In this document: positions 7,167 through 16,511 of the stretch, piece after piece
Numbering within the stretch: the first letter of the stretch is position 1
Layout: every line of letters begins with the position of its first letter
Source of the DNA: UBA1756 sp045132235
GTDB taxonomy: Bacteria; Bacteroidota; Bacteroidia; Bacteroidales; WCHB1-69
Direction: 5' to 3'
DNA length: 64,000 nt
NCBI GenBank assembly: GCA_045132235.1
Contig: JBGURX010000052.1
Span: 1 to 64,000, forward strand
The notes under the pieces: generated by a model
Told to the model about the DNA's origin: nothing
Databases searched by the model: none
Seen by the model: only the letters and a program-made list of their open reading frames with translations
Made by a program: the position numbers and the translations under genes

Positions 7167-8906
7167 TTATCTTTTGCTCACCTTGTAGGTGGCGGTGCCG
7201 TTTTCGGTCGTGACCTTCATGATGTACATGCCGGCGGAGAGATTGCTCAGAGAAAGGGTTCTCACATTGCCCATCTCCATAGCCACGCGCTGTCCTTGGA
7301 GGTTGTAAAGCTCAACCTGCTGGATGTTGGCGCTGCCTTCGATGTTGATGAGCTCGGTGGCCGGGTTCGGGAAGATGATCATATCCTCGAAGGTTACGTC
7401 ATCGATGTCAACGGTCTCCACAGAGATCTGCACAACCAGTTTGTCGGTGAAGCTGCTGCCGGAGGCATTGAACAGCTGGGTGGTGCCGTCGGCTGCGAAA
7501 ATTCTTATGTAGCCGGTTGATCCGTAAGCAATACCATCACCATAGCTGTCGAGCACTTCGAGACGATAGCAACCCGGGGTGGGGAAGTTCAAGTCAAAAG
7601 TGTGTTCCGTGGTATTGGTGAAGCTGCTGGACTGCTGGATGACGTTGTTGTTCGGGCCATAGAGTTTGTAGGATGTCTCGCTGGCATAGCTGTCGGTTTT
7701 GATCTTAAGCACCATGGGGCCGTCGCCAGAAACCACGTTTTTCTTGATGGTAACTGAGGATTCGTCGCTCTCGAATGCCTGTCCGTTGGCACTCACGATT
7801 TTGGCTTTGATGACCTGATTGGTGTTGGTGTTGATGGTGAGGGTGGGCAGTTCGATGGTTTCTGCAGACATGGGGGCGATATTGCCGGTCCAGTCGTAAG
7901 TCATCGGGGTTCCGTTGGCCACGCTGTACTGGAAGGTAAGGGAGGTGATGGCGTCAGAACCCACGTTGGTGACGCTGGCTGAAACACGGGCTTCGTTCGT
8001 GCAGTCAAGTACGGCTACGTTGTTAAGACCGTCAATACGGGCGCTGAGGGCGGGCAAGTTGATGTGTTCGATCTCCACTTCGCAGCCGGTGAGAATTTCC
8101 TGCTGGCCTTGTGCCACGAAAGCAACAATATGCAGGTCTTCCAATTTGGCAGCGATGGCATTCGGTGAACCGAGGCTGGCGGGGATGGTGTAGCTGTAAG
8201 TCTTCTCCACAAACGAACCTTGGGTGGTGGTGGTGATATCCTCACCCCACTGACCCGTGATCAGGTGACGGAGCATGTGCATGTGACGATATTGGCTGCC
8301 CACCTGCTGGTCAGGATTGAGACTTGCGCCTGACTGGCTGCCGATTACATTGTCCTGAAGAATAGCCACATTCAGTTTGTTGGTGCTGTTGGCTTCGTTG
8401 GCAGTATAGTATAACTGAACCGTAATGTTAAGTTCACGGGTGCTCCAGTCGAGTGTGCCACGGGCTGCAATGTTAACAGGTGAAGCTTCTGCTAAAATAC
8501 GATTGGCAGCGGTGGGCCAGTAATCACGATAAAGGTCGGTAACAGTGTGTTCGGTCTGACCTGAAGGAATGTCTAAATCAGAGAAAACGTGACGGTTGAC
8601 CGTTCCTGCAGGATAGCCGGTCAGTCCGATCTGGTTAGCTAAAGCGTTGCCCCACTGGGTGGTGTAGGTGTTGGCTGCGTAAGAACCCTGATGGATGTTG
8701 AGAATGCAAACACGTCCGGGATGGGCAGCTGCAATTTCGTTGGCTTTTTTGTGCCCGGCAGGACACCAGCCGCAGTTGATACCAGTGTACTCCTCGATAA
8801 CCACGTTCTTGTTAGAGGGCTCTGTGGAGACGAATTGTTCGTTCTGCGCCAATGCGGGGAAAACCGTCATTACAGCCAGAACTGCAAGGGATAAAAGTTT
8901 CTTCAT
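7167..8906 (-). CDS. Omp28-like secreted protein with T9SS type A sorting domain
   Basis: 579 residues. A signal peptide (MKKLLSLAVLAVMTVFPALAQ) leads into an Omp28-type thioredoxin-like domain with CGWCPAG at about residues 45-51, expected to be redox-active or a structural disulphide. Beta-sandwich segments follow in the middle. A glycine-rich domain with G..Y.L.V.DSYGDGI.YG.TGY sits at about 390-480. The C-terminus is a type A sorting signal: FPNPATELINIEG, then GMYIMKVTTENGTATYKVSKR. The T9SS encoded in this window is the likely export route, after which the signal domain would be removed at the cell surface. Confidence 0.88.
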   Translation of the reverse strand: MKKLLSLAVLAVMTVFPALAQNEQFVSTEPSNKNVVIEEYTGINCGWCPAGHKKANEIAAAHPGRVCILNIHQGSYAANTYTTQWGNALANQIGLTGYPAGTVNRHVFSDLDIPSGQTEHTVTDLYRDYWPTAANRILAEASPVNIAARGTLDWSTRELNITVQLYYTANEANSTNKLNVAILQDNVIGSQSGASLNPDQQVGSQYRHMHMLRHLITGQWGEDITTTTQGSFVEKTYSYTIPASLGSPNAIAAKLEDLHIVAFVAQGQQEILTGCEVEIEHINLPALSARIDGLNNVAVLDCTNEARVSASVTNVGSDAITSLTFQYSVANGTPMTYDWTGNIAPMSAETIELPTLTINTNTNQVIKAKIVSANGQAFESDESSVTIKKNVVSGDGPMVLKIKTDSYASETSYKLYGPNNNVIQQSSSFTNTTEHTFDLNFPTPGCYRLEVLDSYGDGIAYGSTGYIRIFAADGTTQLFNASGSSFTDKLVVQISVETVDIDDVTFEDMIIFPNPATELINIEGSANIQQVELYNLQGQRVAMEMGNVRTLSLSNLSAGMYIMKVTTENGTATYKVSKR

Positions 8907-8950
8907 AAATGTTGGTTTTTGGTGATTAATTGTTGTCGTATTTGAAGCGG

Positions 8951-8958
8951 CAAATTTA
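8951..8958 (-). promoter_or_regulatory. -7 element for the Omp28-like gene (TAAATTTG)
   Basis: Minus-strand TAAATTTG, 45 bp before the start codon at 8906. Confidence 0.55.
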
Positions 8959-9028
8959 GAAAAAAGTTATCAATTATTTTTGTTTATAAAAAAATTTTTA
9001 CAAGAAATTTTATGTGTGGAATCCACTT

Positions 9029-9036
9029 TAATTTTG
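9029..9036 (+). promoter_or_regulatory. -7 element of the 9059-11719 operon (TAATTTTG)
   Basis: TAATTTTG directly abuts an ATG at 9038. Transcription should begin near 9041-9044, so that ATG cannot be used and the start at 9059 is preferred. Confidence 0.6.
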
Positions 9037-9058
9037 CATGAACATAAAAACTATAGTT

Positions 9059-9589
9059 ATGAAAAGAAAAGTATTGATTATCACGTTGTTATCTTTATTC
9101 TCCTGCACGATTTCTTTTGCACAGGTTCGCAGTGATGTAGCCCCCTACAACAACGCCATCGGCGGCACCGTCGGCTTCATGAACGGCGTCTCTTTCAAAA
9201 CTTTCCCCACCAACCACTTCGGCATCCAGCTCGACCTTGGCTACCGCTTCATCGTGGACTATGAGTACAACGCCGTGCCCATTGTGCTCACCTTCAATCC
9301 CAATTTCATGTATGAGAAGGCTTGCGGTAACGGTTTCTACTGGTTTATCGGCGGCGGCCTGAACTTGGGTGCCACCCTCCCGCATCATCGTGTCGGCTGG
9401 TACGACCACAGCTACTTCGTCTTCGGAGTCAATGTGTTTGGCGGTGCGGAGTACAAGTTCGCCAACATTCCGCTCGCCCTGCAGGTGGATGCCCGTCCGG
9501 GTTTCTTCCTCTTCGGCAACCGCTACCACGACCCCTATATTCTTTTCGACTATAACTTCCTCAATATCTCTGCCCGTTATACTTTTTAG
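9059..9589 (+). CDS. small outer-membrane beta-barrel-like protein
   Basis: 176 residues from the ATG at 9059, with signal peptide MKRKVLIITLLSLFSCTISFAQ. The mature part alternates aromatic and small residues in about eight strands and ends in ISARYTF. The terminal phenylalanine is typical of outer-membrane barrels recognised by BamA. Conserved barrel-like segments include FGIQLDLGYRF and GFYWFIGGGLNLGAT. No enzymatic residues are evident. It leads a probable operon, with the PHP gene starting 4 bp after its stop. Confidence 0.75.
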   Translation: MKRKVLIITLLSLFSCTISFAQVRSDVAPYNNAIGGTVGFMNGVSFKTFPTNHFGIQLDLGYRFIVDYEYNAVPIVLTFNPNFMYEKACGNGFYWFIGGGLNLGATLPHHRVGWYDHSYFVFGVNVFGGAEYKFANIPLALQVDARPGFFLFGNRYHDPYILFDYNFLNISARYTF

Positions 9590-9593
9590 TGGA

Positions 9594-10433
9594 ATGAAAA
9601 ACAACTATCACACCCATTCCACCTACTGCGACGGAAAAGATCCTTTGGAGAGTTTTGTGAAAAAAGCTGCCGAGCTGCATTATCATCAACTCGGTTTCTC
9701 TTCGCATGCACCCGTCCCTTTCGAGAATGAGTTTGGCATCCGCGAAACCGCCATCCCCGATTATACGGCCACCATCGACTCGCTGCAACAGCAATACCCT
9801 GATTTGCAGCTGTTCAAAGGACTGGAATGCGATTTCATCCCCGGCATGACCAAGCCGTTCTCCTTCTACCAAGACACATTTCACCTCGATTACATCATCG
9901 GGGGCGTGCATCTGGTGCGTGCCCACAACAGCGACCATATCTGGTTCATCGACGGCTCCAAGCGTGAAATCTACGACCAAGGACTTCACGACTTTTTCGG
10001 CAATGACATCCGTAAGGCCGTCACCGCTTTCTGGGAACAGACTTTTGAAATGATTGAAACCCAGCAATTTGACATTATCGCTCATTTCGATAAAATCAAG
10101 ATGCACAACCAAAACCGCTTCTTCACGGAAGATGAAGACTGGTACACGAAATTGGCCGACCATTGCGTGGAACTCATTCGCCAAAAGCACCTCATCGTCG
10201 AAGTCAATACCCGTGGCATCTACAAAGGCCGTTGTCCCGACTACTATCCCTCCGACTACTTGCTGCAGCAGGTCGCCCAGCACCATATTCCCGTGATTGT
10301 GAGTACTGATGCACATAAGGCGGAGGAACTTGCCATGGGGCGCGATGAAGCGGTGAAACATCTCAAAGATTTGGGAGTCAAATATTTAATGTATATCCAT
10401 CAACATCAATGGGAAGAATATCCAATTGTCTGA
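9594..10433 (+). CDS. PHP-domain histidinol-phosphatase-like phosphoesterase
   Basis: 279 residues from the ATG at 9594; the frame is open further upstream inside the previous gene, but that part is not barrel- or PHP-like. N-terminal HTHSTYCDGKD is PHP motif 1. Further expected ligands are in GFSSHAP, GLECDFIP, IIGGVHLV, IIAHFDKIK and VSTDAHK. The order and length agree with the HisK-type histidinol phosphatase, which makes histidinol from histidinol phosphate. No other his genes are nearby, so another phosphoester substrate is possible. It overlaps the next gene by 25 bp. Confidence 0.85.
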   Translation: MKNNYHTHSTYCDGKDPLESFVKKAAELHYHQLGFSSHAPVPFENEFGIRETAIPDYTATIDSLQQQYPDLQLFKGLECDFIPGMTKPFSFYQDTFHLDYIIGGVHLVRAHNSDHIWFIDGSKREIYDQGLHDFFGNDIRKAVTAFWEQTFEMIETQQFDIIAHFDKIKMHNQNRFFTEDEDWYTKLADHCVELIRQKHLIVEVNTRGIYKGRCPDYYPSDYLLQQVAQHHIPVIVSTDAHKAEELAMGRDEAVKHLKDLGVKYLMYIHQHQWEEYPIV

Positions 10434-11719
10434 CCTTACTGGTCATTTTCGTTTGCGCCAGCATGCAGTTGCCGGCACAGGATTCCAACTATGTGCGCCG
10501 TTGTATCGCCACGCTCTCCGCTGACGATTGCTGGGGTAGGGGAGGCTGCCACGACGGCGAACTCAAGGCCGCCCGTTTCATTCGCGACCAGCTTGTGCAA
10601 AGCGGCGCACAGTCGCTTACCGAAGATGGTTTCCAACATTATGAATATCAGTCGCATAAGATGGAGGGAAATGTGGTGATGGAGGTGGATGGACAGCGTC
10701 TCAGTCCCTTCTGGGATTACCGCGTCAGTCCGTATTCCGCCTCCACGTGGAGCTATAATGCGCCGGTCATGGTGATGGATGCCTCCCTTTTCTTCGATGT
10801 GCGCAAACTCTTTAAGTTTTATGACCGTTATGCCGCTCAAATCCATGGCAGTTTCATCTATGTGGATGCGGTGAGTTGGAAGGACAAGAAGGTTTCTGCC
10901 GATGATGTCAAGAAGCTGATCCGCACTTTTGAATTGAAAAATGACATGGGAGCACGTGGCTATCTTATTGGCGTGGACGAACTTCCTGTGTGGGGGCTCA
11001 GTTATTGCGAGGAACAGCCGCAGCATGCTTTCGTCTATGTGAAGCGCTCCATCTTCAATGCAAAGGTGAAAAATGTTTCTCTTTCTTTCACGAATGAATA
11101 TTACACCCACGAAACGCAGAATGTCTGTTTCAAGGTAGAGGGAACGCGCTATCCCGATTCGTTGATTGTGTTCACCGCACATTACGACCATCTCGGCTGC
11201 ATGGGCGATTCGGTCATCTTCCATGGGGCGCACGACAACGCCTCCGGCACGTCCGCCGTGATGGACTTCGCCCGCCATTTTGCTTCCCAGCCGTCGGAAT
11301 ACACCACCGTTTTCCTGCTGTTCAGCGGCGAGGAGAGCGGCTTGCGGGGCTCGCGTTATTTTGTGGAAAATCCGTTGATTGATTTGAACAAGGTGAAGCT
11401 GGTGCTGAACCTTGACATGTTCTGTGGCGGCGATGAGGGTTTCACGGTGGTGAACAGCGATGGCGAGAACACGAAATGGTTCTACGACAATCTGGTGCGC
11501 ATCAACGACGAGCAGCATCTGGTGTCGCAGGTGAAGCCGCGCAGCAACGCTGCCAACAGCGACCACTACTTCTTTTCACAGAAATGTCCTGCCATCTTCA
11601 TCTACACGATGGGCGGCCGCTACGGCGGGTACCATCACTTCACCGACACTTGCGAGAGCTGCGGCTTGGAAAATTACAACAACATCTTTAAGCTGATTTT
11701 GAATGCGTTGGCACGATGA
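10409..11719 (+). CDS. M28 family metallopeptidase, exported
   Basis: 436 residues. A signal peptide at about 1-24 (ending QLPAQ) overlaps the end of the PHP gene in another frame. The C-terminal half is an M28 aminopeptidase domain with paired-zinc motifs: HYDHLG, HDNASGTSAV (bridging Asp), GEESGLRGS (catalytic Glu and ligand), LNLDMFCGGDE and NSDHYFF. It is likely a periplasmic or surface aminopeptidase. The 25-bp overlap suggests translational coupling with the PHP gene, though the functions do not obviously match. Confidence 0.88.
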   Translation: MGRISNCLTLLVIFVCASMQLPAQDSNYVRRCIATLSADDCWGRGGCHDGELKAARFIRDQLVQSGAQSLTEDGFQHYEYQSHKMEGNVVMEVDGQRLSPFWDYRVSPYSASTWSYNAPVMVMDASLFFDVRKLFKFYDRYAAQIHGSFIYVDAVSWKDKKVSADDVKKLIRTFELKNDMGARGYLIGVDELPVWGLSYCEEQPQHAFVYVKRSIFNAKVKNVSLSFTNEYYTHETQNVCFKVEGTRYPDSLIVFTAHYDHLGCMGDSVIFHGAHDNASGTSAVMDFARHFASQPSEYTTVFLLFSGEESGLRGSRYFVENPLIDLNKVKLVLNLDMFCGGDEGFTVVNSDGENTKWFYDNLVRINDEQHLVSQVKPRSNAANSDHYFFSQKCPAIFIYTMGGRYGGYHHFTDTCESCGLENYNNIFKLILNALAR

Positions 11720-11730
11720 TTTTTCTCACT

Positions 11731-11762
11731 ATTCCGTTACGAGCGAAGCGAAGCAACGGAAT
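11731..11762. repeat. inverted repeat with GCGAA-rich loop
   Basis: Arms ATTCCGTT and AACGGAAT enclose ACGAGCGAAGCGAAGC, itself a short GCGAA repeat. It lies 12 bp after the M28 gene. No T-run follows, so it resembles a REP-type extragenic palindrome more than a terminator. Confidence 0.55.
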
Positions 11763-11834
11763 CTGCTGATTTTGCAGGCGTTGGAAATCGGCGAGTAGCT
11801 CGTTCATTTTTTTAATAGAAATTACAATCAGGAG

Positions 11835-12770
11835 ATGACACGATACAAGGTTCTTCTTATTTTGTGCCTGATTTTTTCTGTAAATCTGGCTCTGCATGCA
11901 CAGTCTGAAACAGCTGTTTCTGTGCAATATGGCGTTCCGTATGGTATGAAAACAACTTCCAAGTCGAAGGTGACGCTCAGTTTTGATTTCTATGCGCCTG
12001 CCGACACGGCTGTGTCTCCGCGACCGCTGGTGATTACCCTGTTTGGCGGCGGCTTTGTTTTCGGCTCTCGCGATCATGCAGATATGCGGGAATGGTGCTG
12101 GCGTTTGGCGGAAGAGGGTTTTGCCGCCGCCTCCATCGACTATAGCGTGATGCCGCTCGGAAAATTCAACCGTAAGAATTTGATTCGCACGGGCTATCTG
12201 GCTTCGCAGGATGTGAGCACCGCGGTGCGCTATTTCAAGGCGAATGCCGATGCCTATCACATCGACACTAACCGGATTTTCCTGCTCGGACAGTCGGCGG
12301 GCTCTGTCGCCATCCTCCATGCCCTTTTTATGGATGAGGATGAGCGTCCGGCAGAGACTTTTCTTGAACCGGAATTGTCTCCGTTGCATTCCCAGTCTCC
12401 TGTCGGTTCTCAATCGGCTGGTTTCAGCGTGGCAGGTGCGGTGTTGCTCTGGGGCAGTATCTTTTCTCCCGATATGATAGATGAGGACGAGATGGTCCCT
12501 CTTTGCATGATTCACGGTACCAAGGATAAGATTCTGCCGTTGGTGGAAGGATATGCTTTTTCCATGCATCATTTGCCCTACGTATATGGCTCGCAAAGCA
12601 TTGCCAATCGTATGCAGAGTTTGGGATACACTTCATACGAGCTGCATATTTTCGACCGTAAACGCCACGCTTTCTACTTCAGGGATTTGTATATGTTTCA
12701 TTTGCTCAAGCCTCAGTTTGATGACTGCTTTCAGGTTGCGGTTGAGTTCCTGAAAAGCCATAGCAATTAG
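11835..12770 (+). CDS. alpha/beta-hydrolase (esterase/lipase type), exported
   Basis: 311 residues with signal peptide MTRYKVLLILCLIFSVNLALHAQ. The fold is a carboxylesterase-like alpha/beta hydrolase. GGGFVFGSRDHA forms the oxyanion loop, GQSAGS carries the nucleophile serine, and the C-terminal DRKRHAFYF carries the likely catalytic His. The acid is probably in HGTKDKILP. The substrate is unknown. It stands alone after a 115-bp spacer with an inverted repeat, and no clear -7 element was found. Confidence 0.85.
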   Translation: MTRYKVLLILCLIFSVNLALHAQSETAVSVQYGVPYGMKTTSKSKVTLSFDFYAPADTAVSPRPLVITLFGGGFVFGSRDHADMREWCWRLAEEGFAAASIDYSVMPLGKFNRKNLIRTGYLASQDVSTAVRYFKANADAYHIDTNRIFLLGQSAGSVAILHALFMDEDERPAETFLEPELSPLHSQSPVGSQSAGFSVAGAVLLWGSIFSPDMIDEDEMVPLCMIHGTKDKILPLVEGYAFSMHHLPYVYGSQSIANRMQSLGYTSYELHIFDRKRHAFYFRDLYMFHLLKPQFDDCFQVAVEFLKSHSN

Positions 12771-12783
12771 TTTTCTGGTAGAT

Positions 12784-12820
12784 ATAAAAACAGAAGCCCG
12801 GTCGAAAGACCGGGCTTCTG
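12784..12820 (-). terminator. terminator of the porP-gldKLMN operon
   Basis: A 13-bp stem CAGAAGCCCGGTC / GACCGGGCTTCTG closes a GAAA tetraloop. On the minus strand it is followed by TTTTTAT, so it serves gldN. It may also slow transcription from the esterase gene on the other side. Confidence 0.8.
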
Positions 12821-12869
12821 CGTTATGAAAAAGATTGTTTGTTTTATTTTTTAAATTTCTGTTCTCAGT

Positions 12870-13817
12870 TTAGAACTCCCAGAGATCGTGTTCAAAGCTG
12901 CGGATCTTTTCGGTAATGCGTTCCGATTCGATGCGCTGGTCGCGGGCGTTGGCGATGTATTCGTCAATCTGGCGGTTGTTGTACACGTTCTGTTCCTGAT
13001 AGATGAAGCTGGAGAACTCGCGTTTCCAAGTCATCATATCGTCAAGTGAGAGGCGCTGGGCGTTGTTCTTGGGATTGTACATCTCCTGTTTTACGAGGTA
13101 GGGACGCAGCTCGTCGTACATGATGTAGCCGAGGCGTTTCCAAGCCTTCACGCTCTGCACTTCCTGTTCGTCTTCTTCCTGACCGGGGCCGGGAGCACCG
13201 CCTCCGCCGACTTCACGTTCCACTTGCAGCATGGGTTCGATCTCGAGGATGCGGACTTCCAGCACGGAACGTCTCTTGTCGAAGAACCAAATCTCCTTGA
13301 CGCGGTACATCATAATCTGTTTTGCCTGATAGTTTTCCACCAGTTCCCTCTGTCCGATGATTTCAAAAGTTTCCTCGTCCATAAGGTCAATAACTCTTGT
13401 TTCAGACAAAGCTGCTCTAACTGATGCTCGGTCTTGATACATAGTACAGAATTCGTCCGTGTAAACAGGCAGAACCTCACCCTCTTTTTTCTCGGGATGA
13501 TCCATGTCAATGGCATCGAAGATGACTTGTGCCATGCTGCGCCATGTGCCGCGGGTCTCCTGCGGAAAATAGAGCGGATGGTTCATTTTTTCGCGGAGGT
13601 CGATGGTTCTCCAGATGGTGTGGTAGTACATCACATCGGCGTTGCGCTGATAGACGTAAGGCACATTGTCGGAGAAGTCGCCCACTTCGGTCTGCTCCCA
13701 TGATAACTCAAGGGGCTTGCGTACCGGCTGGTTCATCGTGCTTCCCGTCGTGTCTTCCTGTGCGTACACAGAGAAGGCGAGACAAAGAGCAAATACTGAC
13801 AAAACAATCTTTTTCAT
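12870..13817 (-). CDS. gldN: T9SS/gliding protein GldN (PorN)
   Basis: 315 residues with signal peptide MKKIVLSVFALCLAFSVYAQ. It matches GldN in the RNADVMYYHTIWRTIDLREKMN region and in the pattern ending IRSFEHDLWEF. GldN is a periplasmic component that associates with the GldK rings and the periplasmic part of GldM. It is the last gene of the operon, 17 bp after gldM, and is followed by a strong terminator. An extra proline- and glycine-rich insert (GGGGAPGPGQEED) interrupts the middle. Confidence 0.93.
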   Translation of the reverse strand: MKKIVLSVFALCLAFSVYAQEDTTGSTMNQPVRKPLELSWEQTEVGDFSDNVPYVYQRNADVMYYHTIWRTIDLREKMNHPLYFPQETRGTWRSMAQVIFDAIDMDHPEKKEGEVLPVYTDEFCTMYQDRASVRAALSETRVIDLMDEETFEIIGQRELVENYQAKQIMMYRVKEIWFFDKRRSVLEVRILEIEPMLQVEREVGGGGAPGPGQEEDEQEVQSVKAWKRLGYIMYDELRPYLVKQEMYNPKNNAQRLSLDDMMTWKREFSSFIYQEQNVYNNRQIDEYIANARDQRIESERITEKIRSFEHDLWEF

Positions 13818-13834
13818 AACTATTGTGTTTAATG

Positions 13835-15505
13835 TTATTTGATTCGTACCGTGATGTCACGCGGCATCGTACGCGTACCTAATTCGGGCTGCGAAATTCT
13901 GATGTTCGAGAACATGAACACAGTCCCTGCAGATGCGCCGTTGATTCTGTTGATGAGTTCCTGTGAGAAGCGGGAACCGCTGCAGTTGATGGTGCTGATG
14001 ATACCCTTTTCAATCACATCCACAGAGTAGGACTGTACGGTCCACTTGAGGTCGAAGGCGAAGTCGTCGCTCATCTTGGCAATCAGCACGGGGTTGGCGG
14101 TGAGTTCGGCCTTGGATTTCTTGCCACCATAGATGTTGGCACCGATCTGTGCATACGGATCCGGAACTTTCTTCACGCGGAAGGTCATCTTGGAGGAACC
14201 CTCGGAGGAGTTGACGGTGGCTTCTACGGTTCTACCGATTAAACTGGTCGGAGGAACAACGTCTCTCTTCTGGCCAGAACCGGTTACCGTACATCCCGGG
14301 AAGCTGACGCTGAGCTTGCTGGCGTCAGAACCACCGGCGATGGTGATGGGGTTCTTCAAACCGGCATACAGCACGTTCATCTTGTCGGCAGAAATGGTGG
14401 CACTACCCTTCGGCACAACCATGTATTCATCACTGAAGTGATAACATTCTACCTTGCCGGTATTCTCGTTTCTTACTTTGATGTAACCAGCGATCTTGTG
14501 GGAGCCAACGCCGCCGCCGGGGATTTCAATTTCAACACCCGTGGCAGGACCTTCCACATGAGTAGCGGAACCCTCGTTGGCTTCGCTCAGAGAATCAGTA
14601 CCTATTTGATAGTACACATCCAGTTTCTGGTTCGGGTCGAAAGCGGCCACAACGACGGTGGTCTTGTAGCTGTCGCCTGAGAAGAGCACCTTGGAATCGG
14701 CCATGGAGTGACCGGCATACTCGGCGAAGGAGAGGTTGGCGGAACCTGCGGAGGCGATGATGTGGTTCAGCACAACGGCTTCTGCGGACTTCACCTCGCT
14801 GATCATCTTGCTCAAAAGAATGACCTGACCGCCGGTAATCAGGTGGTAGAAGTTATAAAACTCCCACGGCACCTCTTTCTCTTCGTGTTTTGAGTAAACC
14901 ATATCGGCAGGCTTCACCGTACTCAGCTGTTTCTCCAAGTTGGGGTCTCTCTTGCCTGCTTCATTTTCGATGAATTTGAGAAGGGCGGCGTGATAGTCGG
15001 TCAGTTTTATCTTCAACTTGTGGGCATATTTATCAGGATCCGGTTTGTCGCCCGAGCCCACCATGAAGGTAGTAGGTTTGTCAAAGTTTTCCTTACCATC
15101 GATATCGGATACGGGAACGCAGGGAATTTCGCCCTTTTTAGCTTCTGCTTTAGCTTTCTGAACGCCTTTTGCACTTTCGCCATCTACGTCAACAGTCATT
15201 TCCCAGCGGATGGTTTCAATATAGCGTACCATGGTATCGGAGATGGCTCTCAGTTTTTTGGCTTTCTCCTGAGCGGCCTTGATGGCAACGGTTTGTTCTT
15301 CGCCCTCGATGCTGAGCAGGTTGGTATAACGGTCGGTAAGGGCCGTCGACACATTCTTATTGGATTGTAACAGAGAATCGTCCACGACGTTGAAGGCCTC
15401 GAGGATGTCCTTGGAAACGTTCAATGCAAGCATTGCCGTGAGCACCAAGTACATCATGCCGATCATCTGCTGACGTGGTGTTTCTGGACAGTTTTTTGCA
15501 CCCAT
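13835..15505 (-). CDS. gldM: T9SS/gliding motor protein GldM (PorM)
   Basis: 556 residues. It opens with NCPETPRQQMIGMMYLVLTAMLALNVSKDIL, the conserved GldM membrane helix that threads through GldL to form the proton-driven motor. A long periplasmic stretch of D1-D4 domains follows, ending in a beta-rich domain (SQPELGTRTMPRDITVRIK). The length agrees with GldM/PorM (about 500-560). It lies between gldL (48 bp) and gldN (17 bp). Confidence 0.95.
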   Translation of the reverse strand: MGAKNCPETPRQQMIGMMYLVLTAMLALNVSKDILEAFNVVDDSLLQSNKNVSTALTDRYTNLLSIEGEEQTVAIKAAQEKAKKLRAISDTMVRYIETIRWEMTVDVDGESAKGVQKAKAEAKKGEIPCVPVSDIDGKENFDKPTTFMVGSGDKPDPDKYAHKLKIKLTDYHAALLKFIENEAGKRDPNLEKQLSTVKPADMVYSKHEEKEVPWEFYNFYHLITGGQVILLSKMISEVKSAEAVVLNHIIASAGSANLSFAEYAGHSMADSKVLFSGDSYKTTVVVAAFDPNQKLDVYYQIGTDSLSEANEGSATHVEGPATGVEIEIPGGGVGSHKIAGYIKVRNENTGKVECYHFSDEYMVVPKGSATISADKMNVLYAGLKNPITIAGGSDASKLSVSFPGCTVTGSGQKRDVVPPTSLIGRTVEATVNSSEGSSKMTFRVKKVPDPYAQIGANIYGGKKSKAELTANPVLIAKMSDDFAFDLKWTVQSYSVDVIEKGIISTINCSGSRFSQELINRINGASAGTVFMFSNIRISQPELGTRTMPRDITVRIK

Positions 15506-15553
15506 TTTCTTACAATTTTAAATTAATACTCCGTGAATAACTACAATATTAAT

Positions 15554-16453
15554 TTATTTTGCGGGTACACTCATAGCTGCCACCATGTTGCCGTACACAT
15601 TGCTGAGGCGAGACACGTTCTTGGTGAGCTTGTCGATCTCTTCCTTGTAGGTCTTGGTGTTGGCCAATGAATCGTTGAGGTTCTGTGCGTAGGTGTTGAT
15701 ATTCTGTTCAACCAGTTTGTAGTTCTCCAGCATATCCTTCGAGTTCTTCATCTGGAGCTCGTACATGGAGTTGATGGAGGCGAGGTTCTGGTTGAGTTTC
15801 TTCAACTGGTCGTTGTAAGCACCGGTGTCGCCCTGGATGGCCTTGGTGGTGTTCTCGTAGATGGCTGCGAGGTTGGCCACTGCGGTAGAGGCTTTCTGAA
15901 CATTGGTGAGGTATTCACCGGAGACGTTGGAGTCCTTCTGGAGGGCTGCAGCGGTCTTGTCATACTGGAGGGTGAGGTTGCGCACCGATTCAGCGGCCTT
16001 GGTCATGTTGGCAGCGTAGGTGTCGGTGACGGTGGCTGCATCGGCGAGGCCGGAGATCTTCTTGGCATTTTCAGCGAGGTTGCGCATGCCAGTTGCCAGA
16101 CTGTCAATCAGTTCTGGTCCCACTTTGGCTTCCGTAAGCATCTTGTCGAGCTGCTGGGTGGGAGTGCCACTCGGAGCACCTTTCTTTTTGGAGGTCGGGG
16201 TTTCGATATCGTCGCCAGCGGCTAATTCAGGATAAACCAATGCCCAATTGTACTCAACATGCAGCGGCTCAAATGCCGACATGAAGAAGATGATAGCCTC
16301 AGTACCCATACCGGCCAAAAGCATGACACCAGCACCCGGGTAGTGCATGATTTTGAACAGAGCACCCAAGATGACGACTGATGCGCCCCATCCGTACAAT
16401 TTGGCCATAAAGTTCTTATAGCCCTTGCTTCTTACTAATTTGTCTAAACCCAT
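15554..16453 (-). CDS. gldL: T9SS/gliding motor protein GldL (PorL)
   Basis: 299 residues. Two membrane helices at about 15-60 contain the KIMHYPGAGVMLLAGMGTEAIIF segment. Its glutamate in the second helix corresponds to the charged residue needed for proton flow. A long cytoplasmic tail of mixed helices (about 90-299) follows, with many Asn/Ala/Leu heptads predicted as coiled coil. The pentameric GldL ring surrounds the GldM helices. Confidence 0.95.
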   Translation of the reverse strand: MGLDKLVRSKGYKNFMAKLYGWGASVVILGALFKIMHYPGAGVMLLAGMGTEAIIFFMSAFEPLHVEYNWALVYPELAAGDDIETPTSKKKGAPSGTPTQQLDKMLTEAKVGPELIDSLATGMRNLAENAKKISGLADAATVTDTYAANMTKAAESVRNLTLQYDKTAAALQKDSNVSGEYLTNVQKASTAVANLAAIYENTTKAIQGDTGAYNDQLKKLNQNLASINSMYELQMKNSKDMLENYKLVEQNINTYAQNLNDSLANTKTYKEEIDKLTKNVSRLSNVYGNMVAAMSVPAK

Positions 16454-16511
16454 AGTAATAAAAATTTAATTGGTTAATGATTTGGTTATTTAATGTTCTT
16501 TTTATACAATA

